From positions 1-9,388 of the forward strand of contig JAPKMW010000185.1 in NCBI GenBank assembly GCA_026645575.1: DNA of 9,388 bases. Direction: 5' to 3'. The notes under the pieces were generated by a model that was given only the letters and a program-made list of their open reading frames with translations, had not been told where the DNA came from and did no database searches. Both the position numbers and the translations under genes were made by a program. The DNA comes from Caldilineaceae bacterium. Its GTDB lineage: Bacteria > Chloroflexota > Anaerolineae > Caldilineales > Caldilineaceae. Each line of letters opens with the position of its first letter. Position 1 is the stretch's first letter. Of the stretch, positions 1 to 5,973 are shown piece after piece.

Positions 1-62
1 CGCCTCGTTTGTGCGACCTTTGTCCGATTTGTCTATAAGGATTCTCTGGGAAATCCTAGAGG

Positions 63-133
63 GTAGACTGTCACCCTGAAAGGGTCTCTCTAGGTTGCAA
101 TACGCTAGAGACCCTTTCAGGGTGACAGCCTAC
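63..133. repeat. Long nested palindrome (27-bp arms)
   Basis: The left arm 63-89 pairs with the right arm 107-133 at 26 of 27 positions; the only mismatch is A67 opposite C129. The spacer is 17 bases. Each arm contains its own small palindrome, ACCCT-GAA-AGGGT at 73-85 and ACCCT-TTC-AGGGT at 111-123, so the single strand could fold either as one long hairpin or as separate small ones. There is no T-run after either arm, so it is not a standard intrinsic terminator. It may be a small palindromic mobile or repetitive element, but I cannot count its copies from one window. Confidence 0.85.
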
Positions 134-244
134 TTCTTACACCTGGGAAAACGCTTAAATTGATGCTGTATTCCAGTTGGCTTCACCTTTTCAAACAGCT
201 TCTTTAAGTGACAGACTTTCCCCATCGGCATCAGCAAAAATACT

Positions 245-268
245 GAACTTTGGGCTTAAACAAAGTTC
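245..268. repeat. Small stem-loop, 8-bp stem
   Basis: GAACTTTG at 245-252 is perfectly complementary to CAAAGTTC at 261-268, with an 8-base loop. No gene or T-run adjoins it, so its role is unknown. Confidence 0.5.
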
Positions 269-307
269 TACGACAAATGTCTCTCCCTACCGTTCTCCCC
301 TGTACAG

Positions 308-343
308 ACGCCACTGTGTACAACCGCAGTGGCGTTTTGTATT
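308..343 (+). terminator. Rho-independent terminator
   Basis: A perfect 9-bp stem, ACGCCACTG (308-316) with CAGTGGCGT (327-335), extends by two more pairs inward (one G-T). On the plus strand it is followed by the T-rich tail TTTTGTATT. The minus-strand side has no T-run, so it would stop rightward transcription coming from the left of the window. No gene it obviously serves is visible within 1-300, so it may end a transcript that starts outside. Confidence 0.65.
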
Positions 344-804
344 CTACCGCATTCCTACTATAATAGAGCCGAATAGTGTAAACGAATTGTAAGGTATAAA
401 ATAAAATAAATCGATTATAATTTGCATAGCAAAGACAGTTTGCTCAAAAGCAATAACAACAAAATTGTAATTGTGCTGTAAGCGATTTGCAAGTATCTTC
501 TTCCTACAGCAAACGTCCTAAGTAGTAAGCAAAATGTCTTGCAAATCTTGAGCTAGCGTATCTTTTCCTTTGTCTAGTGCGTCGAAAGATACAAAGACCG
601 GTCTTTAAGCTAGTAGCAGTTACAGATGTTGTGTTCCAGATGTAGTACCAAACGTAGTATACGGGCGTTGTCACTAAAGAACCCTTGTTTGTTCTCTAGA
701 TGCACCAGTTGTCAACAGCACAGGATTTCCGTGGTGGCAGTTGCAGTATATCGACTCGTACCAAGCTGATATACATCGACCTAATTTCTTAAGGAGGCAA
801 TTTC

Positions 805-1140
805 ATGGCTGAGCTAATTCGAGTCTCTGCCCAATCACGTTCGACGGCTGTCGCCGGCGCGATTGCAGGTGTGATGCGTGAACAAGAGCATGCAGAAATG
901 CAAGCCATTGGCGCAAGTGCAGTCAACCAGGCCATTAAGGCTGTTGCAATTGCGCGCGGCTATCTCGAACAAGATGGGATTGATCTGGTCATTGTACCGA
1001 CGTTTACCGAGGTAGATATTGAAGGTAATGAGCGCACCGCTGTGCGCATTGCGATCTATCGGCGCCCCCAGTCGCTGAAGAACACCAATGGCTTTTTCAA
1101 TGGGAATGGCATTGCTACCGCCAGTCTGGTTATGGCCTAA
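805..1140 (+). CDS. spoVS: SpoVS-family protein
   Basis: A 111-residue protein whose first ~86 residues match my memory of stage V sporulation protein S. It has the VSA.S start, the VAGAIAGVMRE segment (16-26), the AIGASAVNQAIKAVAIARGY core (34-53) and the FTEVDIEGNERTA stretch (67-79). SpoVS is a small Alba-like protein; in Bacillus it affects passage through septation and coat formation, but it is also found in bacteria that do not sporulate, where its role is unclear and may be nucleic-acid binding. The start is firm: AAGGAGG at 791-797 lies 7 bases before the ATG. Bacillus SpoVS is about 86 residues. The extra ~25 residues here (87-111) are rich in Asn and Gly, with no motif I know. The gene stands alone, converging on ricT, after a long structured leader. 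Family assignment is sure; function in this organism is not. Confidence 0.93.
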   Translation: MAELIRVSAQSRSTAVAGAIAGVMREQEHAEMQAIGASAVNQAIKAVAIARGYLEQDGIDLVIVPTFTEVDIEGNERTAVRIAIYRRPQSLKNTNGFFNGNGIATASLVMA

Positions 1141-1178
1141 ACACCAGGCAATGGCGCCCCATCCCGTGTAACATTTCA

Positions 1179-1195
1179 CCTGTAAGGGTTACAGG
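1179..1195. repeat. Tight hairpin after spoVS
   Basis: CCTGTAA (1179-1185) and TTACAGG (1189-1195) form a perfect 7-bp stem with a GGG loop, 38 bases after the spoVS stop. It lacks a T-run. It may protect or terminate the 3' end, but the call is weak. Confidence 0.4.
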
Positions 1196-1240
1196 CTCCC
1201 AACTACCCGCGATCCATTGCACGTACAATCAAATAGGAAC

Positions 1241-1297
1241 AGCTACGCCGGACCTTCTCACCAGAGCGGTAATCTGACCGGAAGAGTCGGCGTAGCT
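1241..1297 (-). terminator. Possible terminator of the holB-ricT transcript
   Basis: AGCTACGCCG (1241-1250) pairs perfectly with CGGCGTAGCT (1288-1297) across a 37-base loop that itself holds a short CGGT/ACCG hairpin. Read on the minus strand the structure begins 12 bases after the ricT stop codon and is followed by GTTCCTATTT, a weak U-tract. Position and polarity fit a terminator, but the large loop and poor tail keep this uncertain. Confidence 0.45.
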
Positions 1298-1309
1298 GAA
1301 CCAGAGCTA

Positions 1310-2311
1310 TTATCGGCGGCGGCTTCGGCGCCGCCGGCGCTTGTTCGGATCCGTCCCCTCTTCGGCTTGCACATCTTCTGCGGCTTCGGTCGGCGTTGTG
1401 GCTTGACGCTCGCCGCGCTGTTGACGCACCCGCGCATTGTCTTCTTCGGCACCCGCGCGTCGTTTTACAGTACAGCCGCCACAGGTGCTGCAACCGCTGC
1501 CACTGCTGCTTTTGCTGGAGATCAGTTCACCTACGGCAAACTCGCCAATGGCGTTGCTTTCCAGCAAGACGGTTACCGTCTCCTTGAGCGGATGTAGGTG
1601 GCGGACACGGCCGACGCCTTGGGGGGTAATCACCTCGGCGCCAAGCTTGGGCATTTTGCGATTCTGTTCTTTGTAAACTTCGTCCTCGTAGGAAAGGCAA
1701 CAGAGCAAACGCCCACAGACGCCGCTGATCTCCTCCGGGTTGAGCGGCAACTGTTGATTCTTCGCCATACGAATACTGACCGGCGTAAACTCGCGCAACC
1801 AACTGGTGCAACAGAGTTGACGGCCACACTTGCCGACGCCATCGAGCAATTTGGCTTCGTCACGCACGCCGATCTGGCGCATCTCAATCCGTGTGCGGAA
1901 GATGCGCGCCAGTTCCCGCACCAGTTGGCGAAAATCAACGCGATTCTCCGACGAGAAGTAGACCAACAAGCGACCACCGGTATAGTTGTAATCACAGCGG
2001 ATAATCTTAATATCCAGTTCGTGTTCGCGCGCCTTGCTGCGACAGATTGCCAGCGCTTCTTGTTCTTTGCGCGTCCACAGATCTTTCTGCACCAGATCCC
2101 AAGCGGAGGCGCGGCGCATTACATTTTTCATTTCGCCCACCACATCTCGTTGATCAATGATGTGGGGCGCTTCGACAACCTGGGCAATCTCCGACCCTTT
2201 GGCTGTCTCTACAATCACAAAGTCACCCCGACCCAGATCCAGCAACTGGTTGGCGCCAAAATGGTAGACTTTGGTTACAGGATTAAATTGAATTCCAACA
2301 ACCGTTGGCAT
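1310..2311 (-). CDS. ricT: RicT/PSP1-domain protein (YaaT homologue)
   Basis: A 333-residue protein with a full PSP1 domain. Family blocks visible are VVGIQF at 4-9, FVIVET at 31-36, VDFRQLVRELA at 125-135, RIEMRQIGVRDEAK at 141-154, then KCGRQLCC (161-168) and SGVCGRLLCC (196-205). In Bacillus, RicT acts with RicA and RicF as an Fe-S complex that affects RNase Y-dependent mRNA maturation and phosphorelay timing. The cysteines C162, C167, C168, C199, C204 and C205 correspond to the RicT cysteine blocks. After the domain there is an extra CSTCGGC cluster (C274, C277, C280), then an acidic linker and an Arg-rich end, NKRRRRRSRRR. I chose the ATG at 2311 because Bacillus YaaT begins almost the same way; AAGGGGG (2323-2329) lies 11 bases upstream. 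A GTG at 2332, overlapping the holB TGA by 4 bases, is a possible alternative. It is co-transcribed with holB, a common arrangement. Confidence 0.92.
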   Translation of the reverse strand: MPTVVGIQFNPVTKVYHFGANQLLDLGRGDFVIVETAKGSEIAQVVEAPHIIDQRDVVGEMKNVMRRASAWDLVQKDLWTRKEQEALAICRSKAREHELDIKIIRCDYNYTGGRLLVYFSSENRVDFRQLVRELARIFRTRIEMRQIGVRDEAKLLDGVGKCGRQLCCTSWLREFTPVSIRMAKNQQLPLNPEEISGVCGRLLCCLSYEDEVYKEQNRKMPKLGAEVITPQGVGRVRHLHPLKETVTVLLESNAIGEFAVGELISSKSSSGSGCSTCGGCTVKRRAGAEEDNARVRQQRGERQATTPTEAAEDVQAEEGTDPNKRRRRRSRRR

Positions 2312-2328
2312 TAGATAAATTACCCCCT

Positions 2329-3396
2329 TCACTTTTGGGTGACAGTCGGCAATTGGAGCAGTAACACTTCCAACGCCAACCGTGTATTAATCGTATGTTG
2401 CAAATAACGCTCAATCCGCTGCAAGGTGCGTAGATAGTCGCGCACCGTCGTCGGCGACAACCGCTCGGCTTGTTGTTGCAGCACACCAGCCTGGTCGATG
2501 TTGCAACAATGATCCTGACAACCAGATTGAACCAATAGTACATCCCGCCACCACGTTGTCCAGAGATCGATCATTTCAAACAAATGGTGGCTGGTAAAAG
2601 TGGCGGCGCTTTTTTCGGCAAAGAGCAGTCGATCGACTGGGTCGGCGCCGGTCAATTGCCATAGCCGTTGCAACTGCGCGAGCCGTTGTTCGCCCTGATC
2701 ACGCGCTTTGGTCTGATCGACTGCCCAGCCCAAGCGGCCACGCGCCAGCCGGCCCAACAGCGTCGCTTCCTCAGTGGCCACCTGCCATTGCGTTTGCAAG
2801 GCGGTAACAATCGTTTCCGTCGCCAGCGGGCGTAACTCCAACACCTGGCAACGACTGACAATCGTCGGCAACAGTTCATTGCGATCCAGCGCCGTCAGGC
2901 AAAAGAGCGCATGAGCGGGTGGCTCTTCCAAAGTCTTGAGCAGCTTGTTGGCGAAGCTGTCATTCGCCATTTGCATATCCAGAATCAGAAAAACTTTGTG
3001 CTGCCCTTCCATTGGCCGCAGCGCCACATCATGGATGATCTCCGCCGCTTGCTCGACACGCAACGCCCCACCCCGTCGATCAACAGATCCCTCTTTTGTC
3101 ACTGGCTGAATGATCCGTAGATCAGGATGATTGCCGCGCACCAGCAAATTGCACGAGCGGCAGCGACCACACGGGCGTTGTTGTGGGCTGGTGCAGAGTA
3201 CGGCTTGTGCAAAGAGTTGCGCCAGGGTGCGTTTGCCCACCTGTTGTGGGCCAAAGAGCAGATAGGCGTGACGCAGCCCACCGACGTCGCCCGTCGGGCC
3301 TGATGCGATTGGTTGTACAAGCTTTTGTAAAAATTGTACGGCCGCCGTATGACCATAAAGCGGCCAGGAAGCAGTTGCTTGCGGATCCTTCATCAT
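2329..3396 (-). CDS. holB: DNA polymerase III subunit delta-prime
   Basis: A 355-residue clamp-loader subunit that, with delta and tau/gamma, loads the sliding clamp at the replication fork. The Walker A-like loop GPQQVGKRT is at 49-57. A four-cysteine zinc site lies at C68, C76, C79 and C82 (spacing 7-2-2). ANKLLKTLEEPP at 149-160 and the SRC motif at 181-183 are typical of this AAA+ family. There is no DEAD-like Walker B; ILDMQMAND (138-146) stands there, as expected for delta-prime, which need not hydrolyse ATP. The C-terminal third (about 250-355) is the oligomerisation region. The open frame continues upstream for 165 codons, but that overlaps the divergent gene and the promoter and is not real. 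Two ATGs are adjacent (3396 and 3393); the promoter position favours the second as the leaderless start. There is no Shine-Dalgarno site. ricT follows immediately. Confidence 0.93.
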   Translation of the reverse strand: MMKDPQATASWPLYGHTAAVQFLQKLVQPIASGPTGDVGGLRHAYLLFGPQQVGKRTLAQLFAQAVLCTSPQQRPCGRCRSCNLLVRGNHPDLRIIQPVTKEGSVDRRGGALRVEQAAEIIHDVALRPMEGQHKVFLILDMQMANDSFANKLLKTLEEPPAHALFCLTALDRNELLPTIVSRCQVLELRPLATETIVTALQTQWQVATEEATLLGRLARGRLGWAVDQTKARDQGEQRLAQLQRLWQLTGADPVDRLLFAEKSAATFTSHHLFEMIDLWTTWWRDVLLVQSGCQDHCCNIDQAGVLQQQAERLSPTTVRDYLRTLQRIERYLQHTINTRLALEVLLLQLPTVTQK

Positions 3397-3399
3397 ATT

Positions 3400-3408
3400 A
3401 GTATAGCA
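3400..3408 (-). promoter_or_regulatory. Extended -10 promoter of holB-ricT
   Basis: Read on the minus strand the bases are TGC-TATACT, a TGn extended -10 with five of six consensus bases. No -35 is evident, as is common with extended -10 promoters. A 6-base discriminator puts +1 on the A of the second ATG (3393), so the mRNA would begin with AUG. Confidence 0.65.
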
Positions 3409-3431
3409 TAGATGAAAATGGCAATCAAACG

Positions 3432-3440
3432 TGGTATAAT
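3432..3440 (+). promoter_or_regulatory. Extended -10 promoter of the solute-binding protein gene
   Basis: TGG-TATAAT is a perfect TGn plus consensus -10. The ATG of the gene starts 7 bases after it (3448), so transcription would begin at or next to the start codon. There is no good -35 at 16-18 bases upstream and no Shine-Dalgarno site. The -10 lies about 26 bases from the oppositely facing holB -10. Confidence 0.75.
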
Positions 3441-3447
3441 CAATGGT

Positions 3448-4776
3448 ATGATTAATGATACTTTCGTTACCCACAATAAGTGGCGTTCCCACACGGCTGT
3501 CTACTGGCTGCTCTGGCTCTTTGGCGCCATAGGCATAAGCGTTGTCAGTTGCCGTGCCGATGGGGCACAGCCGGTATTGCCGCCAGTGATGACACCTGCC
3601 GTTTCGACGCCAATGCAACCGCGTCTCGAACCGACGATATCGGCTGCCACCACAGAACAAAATCGGCAATTGGTCATTTGGGCGCCGGAATTTTTTCAGC
3701 CGCCGGATCAACCGTCGCCCGCGCTGCTCGAAACCGTCTACAACCAATTCCGCCACAACCATCCGGCGGTGCATTTGGATATTCAGATCAAAGCGGAAAG
3801 TGGCGAGGCGAGCCTTTATGCCTATTTGCGTAACGCCCAGAGCATGGCGCCGACCATTCTCCCTGATGTGGTGCTGCTCGATACCGTCCAACTATGGCAA
3901 GCCGCCGAATTGGGCTTAATTCAACCTGTTCAGTGGGATGCCCTCCATCATACCAATGATTTTTTCCAATTTGCCCGCACCGCCACCAGCTATCATGGGC
4001 AGATGATCGGCATTCCGTATGCTGCGGATCTGATTCATCTCGTCTATCATACGAACCAGATCACCCAATTACCAACCACTTGGGATACATTGCTCACCAC
4101 CGGCGGCCCTTATTGGTTTGCCGCCGGCAAACGCGATTACCCAAATGAGTCGCTGCTGCTGCAATATGTGGGCGCTGGCGGTCAACTCTTTGAGAATGGC
4201 GCCGTCAGTAACCCCGATGCCCTGACGGCGCTCTTTACCTTTCTTCTTGAAGCAAAGGCGGCTGGCGTTTTGCCCGATGAGATCTTGGAATTTAAAAACA
4301 CTACCGATACCTGGTCGACCTTTGCCGGCCGACAAACCGGGTTTGCCGATGCGTCCGCCCATTGGGTGTTGGCGCAACAAGATGGGGTGAGTGATCTGGG
4401 CTTTGCCCAAATCCCAACCATCAATGGCGCAGCTGTCACCATCGCCCATACCTGGGCCTTCGCCTTGGTGACACCTGTACCGGAACAGCAACAGTTGGCC
4501 CTGGAACTGATCGATCAATTGTTGGAGCCAACCATCCACAGCGCCTGGAGCCGCGCCACCAAGCAATTACCGACCCAGATAAGCGTCTATGCCACCTGGT
4601 TGGATTCGTCGCCCTACTATGAATTTCTCCAACGCCAGCTCGATGTCGCCATTGCTCTACCCAATGGTCCCCAATTTGCCGATTTCGCCCGCCGTCTCCA
4701 ACAAGCGCAAGAGGCCGTACTGCTTAGTCAGTTGAGTATCGAGGATGCCGTGCAATTTGTCCAAACTGCGCCGTAA
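3448..4776 (+). CDS. ABC transporter extracellular solute-binding lipoprotein (family 1, sugar-type)
   Basis: A 442-residue exported lipoprotein. Residues 1-12 are the N region, 13-31 are hydrophobic with Trp and Leu, and SVVSC ends at the lipid-modified Cys35. A Pro/Thr-rich tether runs to about residue 70, where the mature domain begins with QLVIWAPEFF. Later landmarks typical of family 1 binding proteins are LPDVVLLDT (in the first third), GQMIGIPYAADLIHLVYHTN, the sequence around PTTWDTLL, and TIAHTWAFALV. Such proteins bind sugars or other small solutes outside the membrane and hand them to a permease. No permease or ATPase gene is next to it, so it is an orphan and the ligand cannot be told. 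I start it at the ATG at 3448 because of the consensus -10 just upstream; an in-frame ATG at 3412 lies upstream of that -10 and would not be on the transcript. The gene is transcribed divergently from holB and convergent with the HAD gene. Confidence 0.88.
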   Translation: MINDTFVTHNKWRSHTAVYWLLWLFGAIGISVVSCRADGAQPVLPPVMTPAVSTPMQPRLEPTISAATTEQNRQLVIWAPEFFQPPDQPSPALLETVYNQFRHNHPAVHLDIQIKAESGEASLYAYLRNAQSMAPTILPDVVLLDTVQLWQAAELGLIQPVQWDALHHTNDFFQFARTATSYHGQMIGIPYAADLIHLVYHTNQITQLPTTWDTLLTTGGPYWFAAGKRDYPNESLLLQYVGAGGQLFENGAVSNPDALTALFTFLLEAKAAGVLPDEILEFKNTTDTWSTFAGRQTGFADASAHWVLAQQDGVSDLGFAQIPTINGAAVTIAHTWAFALVTPVPEQQQLALELIDQLLEPTIHSAWSRATKQLPTQISVYATWLDSSPYYEFLQRQLDVAIALPNGPQFADFARRLQQAQEAVLLSQLSIEDAVQFVQTAP

Positions 4777-4784
4777 GTTTTTAT

Positions 4785-4894
4785 CCAAAAATTAACTACT
4801 AAGCCCGCTCTGAGCCAGTCCATGACCGGCGACTGGGTCGCCAGTCATGGACTGGCTCAGAGCGGGACGGCTTGGTAGTTACCCAAAAATAACT
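4785..4894. repeat. Near-direct repeat flanking the large palindrome
   Basis: CCAAAAATTAACT (4785-4797) and CCAAAAATAACT (4883-4894) differ by one T and stand on either side of the palindrome 4794-4880, overlapping its outer edge by four bases at the left. This resembles a target-site duplication, but the repeats are A-rich and short enough that chance is possible. Confidence 0.45.
4794..4880. repeat. Long nested palindrome between convergent genes
   Basis: The outer 10 bases (4794-4803 with 4871-4880) pair with one T-G wobble. After a 4-base bulge (4867-4870), 4804-4826 pairs perfectly with 4844-4866. After one A-C mismatch (C4827/A4843), 4828-4833 pairs with 4837-4842, leaving a TGG loop. 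The same strand can fold as three adjacent small hairpins: 4814-4830 (one mismatch), 4828-4842 and 4840-4856 (both perfect). It lies 17 bases after the solute-binding protein stop. It could act as a two-way transcription stop, although the T-run on the plus strand is missing; on the minus strand AATTTTT follows. It may also be a short palindromic mobile element. Confidence 0.88.
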
Positions 4895-4903
4895 TGTAGA
4901 TTT

Positions 4904-4946
4904 GCTTAGGGCGCGCCCGGAAGGCTACCGGTGACTCGCCCTGAGC
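4904..4946. repeat. Second hairpin in the convergent intergenic region
   Basis: GCTTAGGGCG (4904-4913) pairs with CGCCCTGAGC (4937-4946) with one T-G wobble. Inside lie GGGCGCGCCC, a 10-bp palindrome overlapping the left arm (4909-4918), and a CCGG/CCGG pair. Confidence 0.6.
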
Positions 4947-4964
4947 GTGAAGTGATTACTAAGG

Positions 4965-5013
4965 GTGGCGGGTGGTGAGTGGCGGGTGCGTCACACCACT
5001 CACCACCCGCTAC
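4965..5013. repeat. Third hairpin, at the 3' end of the HAD gene
   Basis: GCGGGTGGTGAGTGG (4968-4982) is perfectly complementary to 4996-5010, with a 13-base loop and three more weak pairs outward. The right arm reaches the HAD stop codon (5010-5012). TGGCGGGTG also occurs twice in direct orientation, 14 bases apart (4966 and 4980). There is no T-run, so a standard intrinsic terminator is doubtful. Confidence 0.65.
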
Positions 5014-5870
5014 TTGCCACCGGTCAGCACAAATTTTTCAAGCGTTACCGCTACGCCATCCTCTTCAATCGTGGGCGCGACCCAATCGGCGACGGCTTTG
5101 AGACCAGGGGAGGCGTTGCCCATCGCCACGCCATAACCGGCGGCTTGTAAGAGCGGGATGTCATTGTCGTTGTCACCCACTGCCAGGACGCGCTGTGGGT
5201 CGATTTGGAGCATGGCGCAGAGTTGGCGGAGGGCGGCCCCCTTGTTAACGCCTTGGGCCATACCTTCGACCAGCCGTGGATGGCTACGGGTAATGTAGAG
5301 GATGTTGCCAAAATGCTCGATCAGCGGCGCTTGTATATCGCGCGCTGTCAGCGGATCATTATCACTGAGGAACTTGAGCGGCGCTCGTGCGCCCGGTCGA
5401 GTGAGCAAGCTTTGAAAGTTAGGATGGAGCGTGCGCGGCGTGCCAAAGACATGGTCATGAAAACCCGCTAACGCCGGATCATGGGCCGGCCGGTTTTGGT
5501 AGAGATGGGTATGGCCCTCATCATCGTTGATATAAAGCGTAGTCACAATCTGGGCATCATCCAGCCAGGCGGCGACTTCGGCGGCGACGGCCAGCGGCAT
5601 GGTGGTTTCCGCATACAGCGCCCCCGTCTGTGGATCGCCAATGACAGCACCGTGGGCGGTGATGACGGGGTAGGTTAAGTTAAGATAAGCGCTGCTGGTG
5701 CGCACATAATCGAGCGTGCGTCCGGTGGCAACAGTCAACGGGATTCCGGCGGTTTGTACTGCTCCAATGGCGGCGCGAACACGGGGTGTCGCCACACCCG
5801 CATGAAACAGATCCTGCACCGTGCCATCCAAATCAAGAGCGACCAAATCAAACAATGGGTGCGTTGGCAT
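5010..5870 (-). CDS. HAD superfamily hydrolase, Cof (IIB) type
   Basis: A 286-residue cytosolic phosphatase of the haloacid dehalogenase superfamily. All four motifs are present. Motif I is LDLDGT with nucleophile D13 and acid D15, motif II is ATGR with T49, motif III is K210 in NKGAAL, and motif IV is GDNDNDIPLL (232-241), which binds Mg2+ together with D13. The long alpha/beta cap between motifs II and III (about 80-200) marks subfamily IIB/Cof, whose members dephosphorylate sugar phosphates, flavin or pyridoxal phosphate. The substrate here cannot be told. I start at the ATG at 5870: the 25 extra codons upstream run into the palindromic repeat at 5906-5946 and do not look like protein. There is no strong Shine-Dalgarno site (GAAAGAA is nearby). 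It lies 103 bases downstream of prmC, with that repeat between. Confidence 0.9.
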   Translation of the reverse strand: MPTHPLFDLVALDLDGTVQDLFHAGVATPRVRAAIGAVQTAGIPLTVATGRTLDYVRTSSAYLNLTYPVITAHGAVIGDPQTGALYAETTMPLAVAAEVAAWLDDAQIVTTLYINDDEGHTHLYQNRPAHDPALAGFHDHVFGTPRTLHPNFQSLLTRPGARAPLKFLSDNDPLTARDIQAPLIEHFGNILYITRSHPRLVEGMAQGVNKGAALRQLCAMLQIDPQRVLAVGDNDNDIPLLQAAGYGVAMGNASPGLKAVADWVAPTIEEDGVAVTLEKFVLTGGK

Positions 5871-5905
5871 GAAGATTCTTTCGGTTAAATCGGTGATTCG
5901 TACTG

Positions 5906-5946
5906 CGTGCTGCGTGACTTTCGACAGGCTCAGGTTACGCAGCACG
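5906..5946. repeat. Palindromic intergenic repeat between prmC and the HAD gene
   Basis: CGTGCTGCGTGAC (5906-5918) pairs with GTTACGCAGCACG (5934-5946), 12 Watson-Crick pairs and one G-T wobble. The loop is CTTTCGACAGGCTCAGG when its edge bases are included. On the minus strand that loop reads CCTGAGCCTGTCGAAAG, a motif I recall as recurring in intergenic DNA of various bacteria; this is from memory and unverified. It could attenuate read-through from prmC into the HAD gene. Confidence 0.7.
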
Positions 5947-5973
5947 GCAAGTTCAATAACTTTGCGGGAAAGC

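Larger units (their letters stand above)
1..804. other. Long non-coding, structured region upstream of spoVS
   Basis: I find no convincing gene in these ~800 bases. The left 60 bases could be the tail of something outside the window, but no frame is recognisable. The stretch from about 380 to 700 is visibly richer in A+T than the genes to its right. It holds several inverted repeats: a weak one at 38-43/52-57, the large palindrome 63-133, a stem-loop at 245-268, a terminator at 308-343, GATTTGCAAG at 484-493 against its complement at 538-547, GTATCTTT at 558-565 against 585-592, the perfect 14-bp palindrome AAAGACCGGTCTTT at 593-606, and GTATATC at 746-752 against 768-774. TATAAT hexamers occur at 359-364 and 416-421, but neither has a good -35 at normal spacing, so promoter calls there are weak. 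If one is used, spoVS would have a leader of several hundred nucleotides. Confidence 0.55.

Noticed and set aside
177..392. 71-codon open frame in the left non-coding region
   Set aside because: It runs through the terminator hairpin at 308-343, has no ribosome-binding site, begins with a rare start, and resembles no protein I know.
1598..2314. 238-codon open frame on the plus strand opposite ricT
   Set aside because: Antisense shadow of a conserved PSP1 protein, with no ribosome-binding site or recognisable motif.
3397..3891. N-terminal extension of holB by 165 codons
   Set aside because: It covers the promoters and the first third of the divergent solute-binding protein gene; the delta-prime family begins near the ATG pair at 3391-3396.
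4909..4918. GGGCGCGCCC 10-bp palindrome as a regulatory site
   Set aside because: It lies between two gene ends with no promoter nearby and overlaps a larger hairpin arm, so chance or structure explains it.
5871..5945. 25-codon N-terminal extension of the HAD protein
   Set aside because: It is read out of the palindromic repeat 5906-5946; HAD proteins of this type begin a few residues before the DLDGT motif.
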